Assembly (NCBI RefSeq): GCF_036985505.1
Contig: NZ_BTGQ01000003.1
Span: 496,001-560,000 of the forward strand
Origin: Croceitalea sp947503285
GTDB taxonomy: Bacteria > Bacteroidota > Bacteroidia > Flavobacteriales > Flavobacteriaceae
DNA length: 64,000 bases
Direction of reading: 5' to 3'
Position numbers and translations under genes: made by a program. Each line of letters starts with the position of its first letter. Within the stretch, counting starts at the first letter, position 1. Shown here one piece after another: positions 8,205 through 17,676 of this stretch. The notes beneath the pieces are model-generated. The model was not told where the DNA came from and ran no database searches. It saw only the letters and a list, made by a program, of their open reading frames with translations.

Positions 8205-9569
8205 ATGAGAAAGCTATTGTTTTCATCTGTAGTATTTGTTTTGTTGCTCACAAGTTGTGGTTCAAAATCTAAATCAAAAGGTGAATTAGTTGGTGTACGG
8301 GGCAAGAAATGGTATCCTGAAAAACCATATGGAATGGAATTGATACCTCGTGGTTCATTTATAATGGGTAAAGCCGAAGAGGACCAAGCAAAAGTATTGA
8401 ACGCGCCCACAAGAACCGTTACAGTCCGTTCTTTTTATATGGATGATACTGAAATCACAAACAGTGAATACCGTCAATTCGTAGAATGGGTGAAAGATTC
8501 CGTATCACGGACCAAATTGGCCATTTTGGCCGATGAACTGGGTCTGGGTCCAGAAGATGATGACACCATTGGGGAGTATGCATTCAAAAGTGCCGATACG
8601 ACCAATTTATCCGTCTATGACAAGTATATGTTGGATAATTATGCCGGAATGGGCGATAATTATTACGAAGGCTATGCTTTGAACAAAGACGTTGATTTGG
8701 AATGGGATACATCCGATTACCCCGATGAGTACTATGCTGAGGTAATGGATTCATTGTATTTGTCTGAGGAAGAGACGTATAATGGTCAACGTACCATCGA
8801 TGTCAAACAATTGAAATACAAGTACAATTGGATGGATATCGAAGCTGCGGCTAGGGCCAAGACGGGAAGCAGAAAAGATTTCATTCGTACTGAGGAATTT
8901 GAAATCTATCCCGATACGACGGTTTGGATCCGTGATTTTGAATATTCGTACAATGAGCCTATGCACAACGATTACTTTTGGCATGATGCATACAGTGATT
9001 ATCCTGTGGTAGGTGTAAGCTGGCAACAGGCCAAGGCTTTCTGTCATTGGAGGACCAAATACAAGAATGACGACCAAAAAAGTCGTGGTAGGCAGTTCGT
9101 CAATCAGTTTAGATTGCCAACGGAAGCAGAATGGGAATATGCCGCCAGGGGTGGTATCGAAGGTGGTACGTATCCGTGGGGTGGACCTTATGTGATAAGC
9201 GACACGGGCTGTTTCATGGCAAACTTTAAGCCGCAACGAGGGGATTATGCTGCAGACGCCGCTTTATATACCGTAGAAGCGAAATCTTATGAACCAAATG
9301 AGTATAATTTATATAATATGGCCGGTAATGTGTCAGAGTGGACAAACTCTAGCTACGATCCCGGGGCATACGAATACGTATCTACCATGAACCCGAACGC
9401 TGGGTCTGGTCAGAATCAACGAAAAGTGATCCGTGGTGGATCTTGGAAAGATGTTGCTTATTTCTTGCAAGTAAGTACACGCGATTACGAATACCAAGAT
9501 TCAGCAAGAAGCTACATAGGTTTTAGAACCGTACAAGATTACATGGGCGAAGAAGATTCGACCCAATAA
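8205..9569 (+). CDS. gldK: Gliding motility / T9SS lipoprotein GldK
   Basis: Outer-membrane lipoprotein that with GldN forms the periplasmic ring of the type IX secretion system (homologue of PorK). The leader ends in LLLTSC (Cys18). The body is a formylglycine-generating-enzyme/sulfatase-modifying fold: MELIPRGSFIMGKAEED near residue 45, FRLPTEAEWEYAARGG near 300, NMAGNVSEWTNSSYDP near 370 and VIRGGSWKD near 410. The fold is scaffold-like here rather than enzymatic. Length 454 aa is typical. It is first of four collinear gld genes with gaps of 90, 47 and 15 bases, and its 122-base upstream region has no exact consensus promoter that I could see. Confidence 0.97.
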   Translation: MRKLLFSSVVFVLLLTSCGSKSKSKGELVGVRGKKWYPEKPYGMELIPRGSFIMGKAEEDQAKVLNAPTRTVTVRSFYMDDTEITNSEYRQFVEWVKDSVSRTKLAILADELGLGPEDDDTIGEYAFKSADTTNLSVYDKYMLDNYAGMGDNYYEGYALNKDVDLEWDTSDYPDEYYAEVMDSLYLSEEETYNGQRTIDVKQLKYKYNWMDIEAAARAKTGSRKDFIRTEEFEIYPDTTVWIRDFEYSYNEPMHNDYFWHDAYSDYPVVGVSWQQAKAFCHWRTKYKNDDQKSRGRQFVNQFRLPTEAEWEYAARGGIEGGTYPWGGPYVISDTGCFMANFKPQRGDYAADAALYTVEAKSYEPNEYNLYNMAGNVSEWTNSSYDPGAYEYVSTMNPNAGSGQNQRKVIRGGSWKDVAYFLQVSTRDYEYQDSARSYIGFRTVQDYMGEEDSTQ

Positions 9570-9659
9570 GAAAAAGAAAATTGAAAGTATATATAGTAAT
9601 GGGAACGCTATCAGGTCTTTTAACCAAATTCTTATTATAACTTAATTAAAATTGAAATT

Positions 9660-10310
9660 ATGGCACAGTCAAAATCAACAAAAAAACTGTTTAACATGGC
9701 CTATGGCCTAGGTGCATCAGTAGTAATTATTGGAGCATTATTTAAAATCCTTCACTGGGAATTCGGACCACTTACCGGTGGATTGTTACTTGCAGTGGGT
9801 CTTATTACCGAAGCATTAATCTTTGCTATTAGTGCCTTTGAGCCGGTTGACGACGAATACGATTGGTCGTTGGTTTATCCAGAATTAGCCAATGGTGAAG
9901 CTAAAGCTGGTAAAAATGATGTTCAGCAAGCACAAGAAGCTGAAGGTATTTTAGGTAGAAAATTAGATGAAATGCTTAAAGAAGCTAACATTGATACTGA
10001 ATTGTTCAATAGCTTAGGGGATAGCATCAGAAGTTTTGAGGGAGCTGCCAAAAATATCTCTCCTACAACCGATGCGATTCAGCATACTCAGAAATACTCT
10101 GAAGAATTGTCGCACGCTGCGGCCCAAATGGAATCTTTGAACAGTTTGTATAAAGTTCAGTTGGAAAGTGCTAGCAGACAAGCTTCCATCAATGAGGAAG
10201 TTGTTCAAAATGCCGGTGCATTAAAAGAGCAAATGGAATCTTTGGCAACTAACCTTTCATCATTGAATGGTGTTTACGGTGGTATGTTGTCAGCTATGAG
10301 TAAAAACTAA
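9660..10310 (+). CDS. gldL: T9SS / gliding motor subunit GldL
   Basis: Inner-membrane protein which with GldM forms the proton-motive-force-driven motor powering T9SS and gliding. Two transmembrane helices lie at residues ~12-31 and ~37-57, joined by a short loop (HWEFGPL). The second helix contains the membrane-buried glutamate E51 (GLITEALIF), which appears to match the proton-path glutamate studied in Flavobacterium johnsoniae GldL. The rest (residues ~60-216) is a cytoplasmic, partly helical domain. Length 216 aa is normal. Confidence 0.96.
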   Translation: MAQSKSTKKLFNMAYGLGASVVIIGALFKILHWEFGPLTGGLLLAVGLITEALIFAISAFEPVDDEYDWSLVYPELANGEAKAGKNDVQQAQEAEGILGRKLDEMLKEANIDTELFNSLGDSIRSFEGAAKNISPTTDAIQHTQKYSEELSHAAAQMESLNSLYKVQLESASRQASINEEVVQNAGALKEQMESLATNLSSLNGVYGGMLSAMSKN

Positions 10311-10357
10311 TTAGGACCCCCAAATCAAATTATTAATCAAAACTAATTAGAAAAACC

Positions 10358-11929
10358 ATGGCAGGAGGAAAACAAACACCACGTCAGAAGATGATCAACC
10401 TTATGTACTTGATCTTCATCGCGATGTTGGCATTAAATATGAGTAAAGAAGTGTTAGCAGCATTCGGATTGATGAATGAGAAGCTAGAGACTTCAAACGA
10501 AAAGATGACCGCAAGTAATGATGGTTTCTTTGAGGGCTTGGCTACAAAAGCCTCTGAGAATTCAGAAGAATATGGTGCGCTTTACAAAAACGCACAAGAG
10601 GTCAATAAGCTTTCAAATGAGTATTTCGCGTATTTGGAAGAATTAAAAACCGAAATGACCGCTGATTTAGAAGATCCTAAGGATTATGTGGTTATGGATA
10701 AGTCAGATTTCTTGGACGGTAAATTCTTTCAAGGAGACAATTTGACTGAAGAAGGTAAGAAGTTTTTGAACTTTATCAATAATTATCGTGAAGGGGTGGT
10801 AAACGCCTTGCCGAAAGATAAGTTTAAAGATATCAAAGAAGCTGTTAAGACCCGTTTTTCTACAGGTGATGCCGAAGGTAAGGTAGAGAAAAGGGATGGT
10901 ACGCGCCAAGATTGGATCAACTATCATTTTGAAGGTTTTCCAATGGTGGCCTCGTTGACCAAGTTGACCCAGTTGCAAGCCGACATTAAAACCACGGAGC
11001 AAGAAGTATTGAAGAGTTTATTGGAAGGTAACTTAACTGCTGCCGTCTCCTTGAAAAACTTCACTACTTCGTTGAATGCCTCTAAATCTGCATTCTATAG
11101 TGGTGACAAGTATGACGGTAAGATCATTGTCAGTAAAACGGATAAGACATCCACACCGGTCAAAGCTGAACTTACCCTAGATGGTAGAAAGTTGACAGAA
11201 GGTAGGGATTACAAATTGGAAGCTGGTGGCGTCAAAATGTTAATTGGTGCTGGTTCTGCCGGTGACCATGAGATTGCAGGTACGCTAACGTTTATGCAAG
11301 ATGGTAAAGAAGTGCCTGTAGAGGTTAAAAATTCTTTTGCTACCATAAACAAACCTAATGCTGCCGTAATTGCCGCCGATAAAATGAACGTGGTATACCG
11401 CGGGGTAGCAAACCCGATGACGATTTCCATTCCTGGAATTCCTGACAATAAAGTAACCGCGTCCGCTCCAGGTCTTAGACCGGTAAAAGGAAGTAGGTAT
11501 GTTATGAATCCTGGTAAGGGTAGGGAAGTTACGATCAGTGCTTCAGGTGTATTGCCTGATGGACAGCGAATCAGTACTCCTGCTACATTCCGTATCAAAG
11601 ATATTCCAAGACCTTCAGGTACGGTACGTGGTGAGCCTGGTAGCATCAAAATGCCAAGAAAGAATCTTGAGGTTTCTACGATCAGTGCCATGTTGGAGGA
11701 TTTTGATTTTGAATTGAATATTGGCGTAAGCGGATTTAAGTTCAAAGTTCCAGGTCAGCCTACTGTAGTAGTGAAAGGTAGTAAGTTGAACGGTGCGGCC
11801 AAGTCGGCCTTAAAAAGGGCCCGTCGAGGTGATGCTGTCCAGATATTTGATATTCAAGCTTTCATCACAAACAACAAGAGTTACAAGCTGAAAAAAGTAT
11901 CTCCTGTTGTGGTTGAGCTTACAAACTAA
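10358..11929 (+). CDS. gldM: T9SS / gliding motor protein GldM
   Basis: Partner of GldL. A single N-terminal transmembrane helix (residues ~11-31, LMYLIFIAMLALNMSKEVL) enters the GldL bundle, and a long periplasmic part (to residue 523) reaches toward the GldK/GldN ring. The periplasmic region begins with a helical section followed by beta-rich domains (from ~residue 240), matching the four-domain layout known for GldM/PorM. The start ATG is preceded by an AT-rich leader, usual for this phylum. It lies 47 bases after gldL and 15 before gldN. Confidence 0.97.
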   Translation: MAGGKQTPRQKMINLMYLIFIAMLALNMSKEVLAAFGLMNEKLETSNEKMTASNDGFFEGLATKASENSEEYGALYKNAQEVNKLSNEYFAYLEELKTEMTADLEDPKDYVVMDKSDFLDGKFFQGDNLTEEGKKFLNFINNYREGVVNALPKDKFKDIKEAVKTRFSTGDAEGKVEKRDGTRQDWINYHFEGFPMVASLTKLTQLQADIKTTEQEVLKSLLEGNLTAAVSLKNFTTSLNASKSAFYSGDKYDGKIIVSKTDKTSTPVKAELTLDGRKLTEGRDYKLEAGGVKMLIGAGSAGDHEIAGTLTFMQDGKEVPVEVKNSFATINKPNAAVIAADKMNVVYRGVANPMTISIPGIPDNKVTASAPGLRPVKGSRYVMNPGKGREVTISASGVLPDGQRISTPATFRIKDIPRPSGTVRGEPGSIKMPRKNLEVSTISAMLEDFDFELNIGVSGFKFKVPGQPTVVVKGSKLNGAAKSALKRARRGDAVQIFDIQAFITNNKSYKLKKVSPVVVELTN

Positions 11930-11944
11930 AAAGTATAGTTAATT

Positions 11945-12847
11945 ATGAATTGGAAAAATGTTTTAGTAATTGTTGCGGTGGGTTTATTACCCGTGTCAAT
12001 GGCTGCGCAGGCTAACATCTTGAATGCGAAGAAGCCAGAAGATGTCGGTAAGAAAACGGAAGCTCAGATTGCCCAAGATAACGATGCCCCCTTGGCGTAT
12101 GGTTATGTTGATGACAGGGATATCCTCTGGTCAAAAACCGTATGGGAAACCATAGACTTGGATGAGCGTGTGAATTTTCCACTATATTACCCTACCGACA
12201 CCATTGGTATCGGTGCCGACAGAAGGTCTTTGTACCATGTATTGATGAAGAATATCAAGAATGGAAATCTGACCGAGGTATACACGGATTCTTACTTTAC
12301 CGAAAAGCGGAAGTTTGAAGACCTAACGGCGACCATGCAAAAGGTCGATACTACAGACTTGGGTTACGAGCAATTCAACGCAGGGGAACAAATCTCAGAA
12401 GAGTTTATCAACAAAAGGGATTTGGATGCTGCGGATATTGAAGAGTATCGTATAAAGGGAATGTGGTATTTTGATAAACGTCAGGGCGAGTTAAAGTACA
12501 GGTTATTGGGTATTGCCCCAGTGGCTCCGGATGTTAACTTTATTGACGATGAATCAGTCGATCCCAATGCAAACAAGGTAGAATTGTTTTGGGTATGGTA
12601 CCCTAGCGCCAGACAGATCTTACATGAGGCCAAGGTTTTCAATAACCGAAACTCTGCGCAACCCATATCGTATGATATGTTGTTGAATGCGAGAAGGTTT
12701 AATGGGGTTATCTACAAAGAGGATAATGTTCATGGTGACCGTAAGATTGATGATTACGTATTCGATAACGCCTTGTTTCAGTTACTTGAAGCGAATAGGA
12801 TCAAAGAGGCTATTCGAGATAGGGAGCAAGATATGTGGGCCTATTGA
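11945..12847 (+). CDS. gldN: T9SS / gliding protein GldN
   Basis: Periplasmic protein that associates with GldK in the T9SS ring (homologue of PorN). A signal peptide covers residues ~1-22 (ends MAAQA). Conserved features are the DDRDILWSKTVWETIDLDERVNFPLYYP segment (shown in part: residues ~56-83) and the C-terminal region with ELFWVWYPSARQ and DMLLNARRFNGVIYKE. Length 300 aa is typical. It is last of gldKLMN; a strong terminator follows 95 bases later. Confidence 0.96.
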   Translation: MNWKNVLVIVAVGLLPVSMAAQANILNAKKPEDVGKKTEAQIAQDNDAPLAYGYVDDRDILWSKTVWETIDLDERVNFPLYYPTDTIGIGADRRSLYHVLMKNIKNGNLTEVYTDSYFTEKRKFEDLTATMQKVDTTDLGYEQFNAGEQISEEFINKRDLDAADIEEYRIKGMWYFDKRQGELKYRLLGIAPVAPDVNFIDDESVDPNANKVELFWVWYPSARQILHEAKVFNNRNSAQPISYDMLLNARRFNGVIYKEDNVHGDRKIDDYVFDNALFQLLEANRIKEAIRDREQDMWAY

Positions 12848-12942
12848 TGAGAATCCAAATTTAAATTTGGTGGTTCGAATGTTTCCGAACCTTTTTCGGG
12901 GCGTGATTCCCCAAACATAGAATTTCCAATTCATTATAAATT

Positions 12943-12979
12943 AACGCCTCGATGGTCATACCATCGAGGCGTTTTGTTT
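12943..12979 (+). terminator. Strong Rho-independent terminator after gldN
   Basis: Perfect 13-base inverted repeat (12943-12955 and 12961-12973) around a five-base loop, followed by TTGTTT. It closes the gldKLMN transcript. Confidence 0.93.
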
Positions 12980-13058
12980 AATTCATTTTTTTGATGTAGG
13001 GATCGAGAAATGGTGGTTCCGATTTATTTAATAAATCGTTGATGGTTACATTTGCGTC

Positions 13059-14114
13059 ATGCTTGATTATATAATCGTAGGTCTGGGCTTGGCGGGGGTG
13101 TCTTTTTGCGAACGGTTAGAGGCAGAAGGTAAATCATTTCGTATCATAAGTGATAACTCACAACAAGCATCAATTGTAGCTGGCGGACTTTATAACCCTG
13201 TTATTCTTAAACGTTTCACTTTGGCCTGGAAGGCACGTACGCAGATGGACATGGCATTACCATTTTATGCCCATTTAGAGAAAAAACTGGATACAAGATT
13301 AGACTACAAATTACCGGTTTTGAGAAGGTTTGCCTCCATAGAAGAACAGAATGCATGGTTTGAGGCAATGGATCATCAAGATTTGGGGTATTTCTTATCC
13401 CCAAAAATCCTACAGAATCATAATCCCTGTATTGATGCACCCTACGGATATGGTGTCGTGAAGTATACGGGTAGGATCGAGACTAGGGAATTATTAAAAA
13501 AATACCATGCCTATTTGATTAAGAACGAACTGCTTGTTCAAGAGAAATTTGAATATGCACAATTGGCGATTGCCAAAGAAAGTGTCGCTTACAAACAGTT
13601 TGAGGCAAAACAAATAGTATTTGCAGAGGGATATGGTTTAAAGATGAATCCATACTTTCAATATTTACCCATGAATGGAACCAAGGGAGAACTGTTGACG
13701 ATCAAGGCAACGGACCTCAAAGAAGCTAAGGTCATCAAGTCTTCGGTCTTTATTATTCCGTTGGGGAACGACTTGTACCGTGTGGGAGCGACATATAAAT
13801 GGAAAGACAAGACGAATACCCCCACGGCAGCCTCTAAAAATGAGCTGCTTGAAAAATTGGATTCGTTTTTACAATGTGATTATCACGTAGTGGATCATGT
13901 GGCCGGGGTGCGCCCTACCGTGGTGGATAGAAGGCCCTTGGTCGGTCGGCATCCTAAAATTCAAAACATGTACGTATTGAACGGGTTCGGATCTAGGGGA
14001 GTGCTCATAGCCCCATATGCCTCCCAAAATCTTTTTGATCATATCGAACATGGGGGACCGCTAGACCCAGAAATGGATAGCGCAAGGTTCACCGAAAAAT
14101 ATCATTTAGGTTGA
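13059..14114 (+). CDS. FAD-dependent amine/amino-acid oxidoreductase (DAO family)
   Basis: 351 aa. An N-terminal Rossmann fold carries the dinucleotide motif GLGLAG (residues 8-13) and a second FAD contact AGGLYNPV (~residue 47). The C-terminal FAD region reads VAGVRPTVVDRRPLVG and NGFGSRGVLIAPY, typical of D-amino-acid-oxidase-like flavoproteins. The substrate cannot be told from the sequence. No signal peptide, so probably cytoplasmic. A TACATTTG element (13047-13054) lies four bases before the ATG, but no -33 TTG stands at the right distance. The 3' end overlaps the convergent DUF983 gene by 13 bases. Confidence 0.88.
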   Translation: MLDYIIVGLGLAGVSFCERLEAEGKSFRIISDNSQQASIVAGGLYNPVILKRFTLAWKARTQMDMALPFYAHLEKKLDTRLDYKLPVLRRFASIEEQNAWFEAMDHQDLGYFLSPKILQNHNPCIDAPYGYGVVKYTGRIETRELLKKYHAYLIKNELLVQEKFEYAQLAIAKESVAYKQFEAKQIVFAEGYGLKMNPYFQYLPMNGTKGELLTIKATDLKEAKVIKSSVFIIPLGNDLYRVGATYKWKDKTNTPTAASKNELLEKLDSFLQCDYHVVDHVAGVRPTVVDRRPLVGRHPKIQNMYVLNGFGSRGVLIAPYASQNLFDHIEHGGPLDPEMDSARFTEKYHLG

Positions 14115-14491
14115 TCTTTCAGGTTTGGATCGTATTTAATGAACAGATTGATCCAAATATTTCTTGATAACCTAATGATTATGGGCATAAACACGATTAG
14201 GGTAAGTACTATGGCAACGAAGGTATTCATCAATGAGGTTTTGAATATCAAAAAGGCCAGTACGAATGTCGCTACTGCAAAGGCCACACCAACACCATAA
14301 CTGACATACATGGAGCCATAGAAAAAAGAAGGCTCAATCTTATACTTGGTATGGCAATTAGAACAACGTTCATGCATTTTAAAGAGGGTGCCCAAGGCAT
14401 ACGGATTTTGATTTTTGTACATACTCTCGGCATGGCATTTAGGACAACTTCCTGTTAAAATACTGTACAATTTGCTTCCTTTTTTTAACAT
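14102..14491 (-). CDS. DUF983 family membrane protein
   Basis: 129 aa. A zinc-ribbon-like pair of CxxC motifs (SCPKCHAE near residue 14 and RCSNCHTKY near residue 38) precedes two transmembrane helices (~residues 60-82 and 86-108), with the family segment EPSFFYGSMYVSYGVGVAF between. A role is not established for the family. It is convergent with the FAD oxidoreductase, overlapping it by 13 bases at the 3' ends. Confidence 0.85.
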   Translation of the reverse strand: MLKKGSKLYSILTGSCPKCHAESMYKNQNPYALGTLFKMHERCSNCHTKYKIEPSFFYGSMYVSYGVGVAFAVATFVLAFLIFKTSLMNTFVAIVLTLIVFMPIIIRLSRNIWINLFIKYDPNLKDQPK

Positions 14492-14589
14492 TTGCAGCTG
14501 TTTAAGGCAAAGATAGAAATTGGTCAGGTTTCAATACCTCGTAGTAATATTAAAACCTGATTTCATAATAGTGAAATTATATAGCACCT

Positions 14590-16500
14590 ATGCTCAATAT
14601 CCATAACCTTTCCGTCTCTTTCGGGGGGGAGTATTTATTTGAAGAGATCGCATTTCGTTTGAATTCGGGTGATAGGGTCGGACTTATTGGAAAAAATGGT
14701 GCCGGAAAATCTACCCTACTCAAATTATTGAGTAAAGAAATGAAGCCTGATTCGGGTACCATAGCAGCAGATAAAGAAGTAAAGATCGGATTCTTGAAAC
14801 AAGATATTGATTTTAACCTGGGCAAGACCGTACTGAATGAGACCTATGAGGCTTTTGAGGAAATCAAAACACTTGAACTTAAGTTAGAAGGTATAAATAC
14901 CCAACTGGCCGAAAGAACCGATTACGAAAGTGAAGGCTACAACCAATTGATGATCGATTTAAATGAGGTCTCACACCATTACGAAATACTTGGGGGCTAT
15001 AATTATCAAGGTGAGACGGAAAAAGTACTTCAAGGCCTAGGCTTCAAAAGGGAAGACTTTGACAAATTGACCGAAACCTTTTCTGGGGGTTGGCGCATGC
15101 GTATCGAGCTCGCCAAATTATTATTACAAAAAAACGATGTGCTTCTTCTTGATGAACCTACAAACCATCTCGATATAGAATCCATTATTTGGTTGGAACA
15201 GTTTCTAAGAAATTATTCAGGGGCGGTCGTCATCGTTTCCCACGATAAAATGTTTTTAGATAATGTGACGAATAGAACTATTGAGATATCCTTAGGTCGT
15301 ATCTATGATTACAACAAACCCTATTCAAAATATTTGACCCTTCGCGCCGAAATAAAAGAACAGCAATTAAATGCGCAGAAGAACCAAGAAAAGCAGATTC
15401 AGCAAACGGAAAAGCTCATTGAGAAATTCAGGGCAAAAGCAACAAAGGCCTCCATGGCACAATCGTTGATCAAGAAATTGGATAAGATCGATCGTATCGA
15501 GGTAGATGAAGATGATAACAGCGTGATGAATCTACGTTTTCCCGTATCCATCACACCGGGCAAAGTTGTTGCCGAACTCGAAAGACTTGCTAAAAGCTAT
15601 AGTGAAAAGCACGTTTTGACTGGTATTGACCTGCTTGTCGAACGCGGAAGTAAAACTGCTTTTGTAGGTCAGAACGGACAAGGGAAAACGACCCTTGCCA
15701 AAATAATGGTAGGCGAATTGGATTATACGGGCACCTTTCGATTGGGCCATAATGTACAGATTGGATATTTCGCCCAGAATCAAGCAGAATACCTAGATGG
15801 CGATAAAACGATACTTGATACGATGATAGATGCCGCCAATGAGGGTAATCGCAGTAAGGTACGTGATATTTTGGGTTCTTTTTTGTTTCGTGGTGACGAT
15901 GTGGATAAATACGTAAAAGTACTATCAGGGGGTGAGCGAAATCGGTTGGCCCTGGCAAAAATGTTGTTGCAGCCTTTCAATGTTCTGGTGATGGATGAAC
16001 CGACCAATCATTTGGATATCAAATCTAAAAACGTACTTAAACAAGCCTTACAGCGTTTTGAGGGAACCTTGATCTTGGTATCCCATGACCGTGATTTCCT
16101 TCAAGGACTTACGGACAAGGTCTACGAATTCAAAGACGGACAAATAAAAGAATATCTCGGTGACATTGACTTTTATTTAGAACAACGAAATGCAGCTAAC
16201 TTTAGAAAGATTGAGCTTAAGGAAAAAGTCGACGCGAAAAAGAAATTGGATAAACCCGCCAATGAATACGAAAAACAGAAACGGCAAAAATCCTTAAAGA
16301 ATAAATTGAGCGGTATTGAGAAAAAAATAACGGGTCTAGAAAGTGAGATTGCCGAATTCGACCATGCACTTTTAATGGATTACGACAATACCGTCGCAGA
16401 CCCCGGTTTCTTTGACAAATATAATGGGGCAAAAAAGCAGTTGGACGCTTTTATGAAAGATTGGGAAAAAATTTCCGTACAAGTCGAAAATGAACAATAA
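14590..16500 (+). CDS. ABC-F family ATPase
   Basis: Soluble protein of 636 aa with two ABC nucleotide-binding domains and no membrane segment, so not a transporter; ABC-F proteins act on the ribosome. First domain: Walker A GKNGAGKST (~residue 36), signature FSGGWRMR, Walker B LLLDEPTNHLD. The interdomain linker (~residues 245-310, charged helical) is the P-site-interaction motif region. Second domain: Walker A GQNGQGKTT, signature LSGGERNR, Walker B LVMDEPTNHLD. A charged coiled coil (EKVDAKKKLDKPANEYEKQK) and helix end the protein. The subtype (Uup-like or other) is not settled. The stop codon is part of an inverted repeat. Confidence 0.94.
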   Translation: MLNIHNLSVSFGGEYLFEEIAFRLNSGDRVGLIGKNGAGKSTLLKLLSKEMKPDSGTIAADKEVKIGFLKQDIDFNLGKTVLNETYEAFEEIKTLELKLEGINTQLAERTDYESEGYNQLMIDLNEVSHHYEILGGYNYQGETEKVLQGLGFKREDFDKLTETFSGGWRMRIELAKLLLQKNDVLLLDEPTNHLDIESIIWLEQFLRNYSGAVVIVSHDKMFLDNVTNRTIEISLGRIYDYNKPYSKYLTLRAEIKEQQLNAQKNQEKQIQQTEKLIEKFRAKATKASMAQSLIKKLDKIDRIEVDEDDNSVMNLRFPVSITPGKVVAELERLAKSYSEKHVLTGIDLLVERGSKTAFVGQNGQGKTTLAKIMVGELDYTGTFRLGHNVQIGYFAQNQAEYLDGDKTILDTMIDAANEGNRSKVRDILGSFLFRGDDVDKYVKVLSGGERNRLALAKMLLQPFNVLVMDEPTNHLDIKSKNVLKQALQRFEGTLILVSHDRDFLQGLTDKVYEFKDGQIKEYLGDIDFYLEQRNAANFRKIELKEKVDAKKKLDKPANEYEKQKRQKSLKNKLSGIEKKITGLESEIAEFDHALLMDYDNTVADPGFFDKYNGAKKQLDAFMKDWEKISVQVENEQ

Positions 16501-16521
16501 AGTAAGAATAAACTTACTTTA
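16498..16521 (+). repeat. Inverted repeat spanning the ABC-F stop codon
   Basis: A nine-base perfect inverted repeat (16498-16506 and 16513-16521, arms TAAAGTAAG) around a six-base loop. It includes the stop codon and lacks a T run, so it is a weak terminator or an mRNA-end stabiliser at most. Confidence 0.5.
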
Positions 16522-16635
16522 CCACAAGATTCATCACTTTCACCACAATTTTTAGCGATTACACTTATTTTATTTGGTGATAGTCATGGGTTCCTATTTA
16601 TTTGTAGGTAAATTCTTATAATTATAAAGGCTGAT

Positions 16636-17526
16636 ATGAACCGAACCACTATTTTTTTACTCTTATGGGTCGCTTGTATAAGTTCAACGACTGTTGCAAG
16701 CACCATTTCTACGCAAGAGAAGAAGGCATTGCTAGACCTATATGCGAGTACAAATGGTGAGAATTGGTCTACAAGTTGGGATTTGGATACACCAATAGCG
16801 AAATGGAAGGGGGTTTCGGTAGAAAATGATCATGTGGTGGCCATTGATCTATTCAATAACAATCTCAGCGGAACCCTACCTGAAAGCATAGGGTTACTTA
16901 AACACTTAAGACAGCTGAATCTAGCCTTCAATAGCCTTACCGGTGTTCTGCCTAAAGACATCGTGAATTTAACCGAGTTGAGGGTTTTGAAGTTAGAGAT
17001 GAATAGGATAAAAGGTTCATTGCCCCAGGGCATTGGTAATCTCAGTGAGCTAGAAGAACTATCATTGTTCAACAATTTTTTGACCGGTCCTATACCGGAA
17101 AGTCTGGGGAATTTAAAATCCCTGAAAGTGTTGAATTTATCTAGTAATAATCTAAAAGGTTTCATACCGGTTTCAATCGGTGACTTAAGTAAATTGGAAG
17201 TACTGGGCCTTTTTGAGAATAGCCTTGAGGGAGCGATTCCCCAAGAAATGGGTAAGCTGGGAAAATTGAAGGAATTGGTCTTGGCCAATAATAAGTTGGG
17301 TGGTGAGATTCCTACGGAGTTTGGTCAGTTGGCGAGCCTTAAGGTTTTGCAAATACAGAACAATAGGTTCGAATCCTTCAAAGGATTACAAGCAATGGAT
17401 TCAAAACAGTTTTTGGTCTTTGATACCGATGATAAGACATTGAACCTTTATAATGAAATCAATCTTCAACGTGCACGTACCCGAATGGCCGATACGAAGT
17501 TTGAAGATGATGACGATAATGAGTAG
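16636..17526 (+). CDS. Secreted leucine-rich repeat protein
   Basis: 296 aa with a signal peptide (residues ~1-20). An N-terminal cap reads 'KKALLDLYASTNGENW..' followed by about seven 24-residue repeats of the form LxxLxxLxLxxNxLxGxIPxxIGxL (residues ~70-240), the plant-type LRR pattern seen in many Bacteroidota surface proteins. The C-terminus is acidic (FEDDDDNE) and carries no obvious T9SS sorting domain. It is predicted to bind other proteins or polysaccharide; no partner is evident. A near-consensus promoter (TTTG, 20 bases, TTTATTTG) lies about 30-65 bases upstream. The gene is monocistronic, with a terminator after it. Confidence 0.85.
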   Translation: MNRTTIFLLLWVACISSTTVASTISTQEKKALLDLYASTNGENWSTSWDLDTPIAKWKGVSVENDHVVAIDLFNNNLSGTLPESIGLLKHLRQLNLAFNSLTGVLPKDIVNLTELRVLKLEMNRIKGSLPQGIGNLSELEELSLFNNFLTGPIPESLGNLKSLKVLNLSSNNLKGFIPVSIGDLSKLEVLGLFENSLEGAIPQEMGKLGKLKELVLANNKLGGEIPTEFGQLASLKVLQIQNNRFESFKGLQAMDSKQFLVFDTDDKTLNLYNEINLQRARTRMADTKFEDDDDNE

Positions 17527-17553
17527 TTAGTTATACTTTAGTTTGTTTGGTTC

Positions 17554-17581
17554 GGGGACGCAGAGGTGTGTCCCCTTTTTT
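17554..17581 (+). terminator. Terminator after the LRR gene
   Basis: Stem GGGGAC (17554-17559) / GTCCCC (17570-17575) followed by a T run (17576-17581). It separates the LRR gene from the efflux operon. Confidence 0.75.
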
Positions 17582-17676
17582 GTTCCATGGTTTTGGGCCT
17601 GGCCCGAACATTTATGAAATTTTTAACCAAGAAGCTATACGGTTGCAATAGTTTTGCAGAAACTAATCAGACCCTA

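Noticed and set aside
8751..9236. 161-codon minus-strand frame inside gldK
   Set aside because: Antisense shadow of a conserved gene.
11209..11745. 178-codon minus-strand frame inside gldM
   Set aside because: Antisense shadow; gldM coding is certain here.
13021..13058. Promoter before the FAD oxidoreductase
   Set aside because: TACATTTG is present but no TTG stands 17-23 bases upstream, and it is only four bases from the ATG. Noted in the gene entry but not called.
17566..17676. Upstream extension of the system 1 adaptor
   Set aside because: It begins in the T run of the preceding terminator and would place the membrane anchor internally; the ATG at 17677 fits better.
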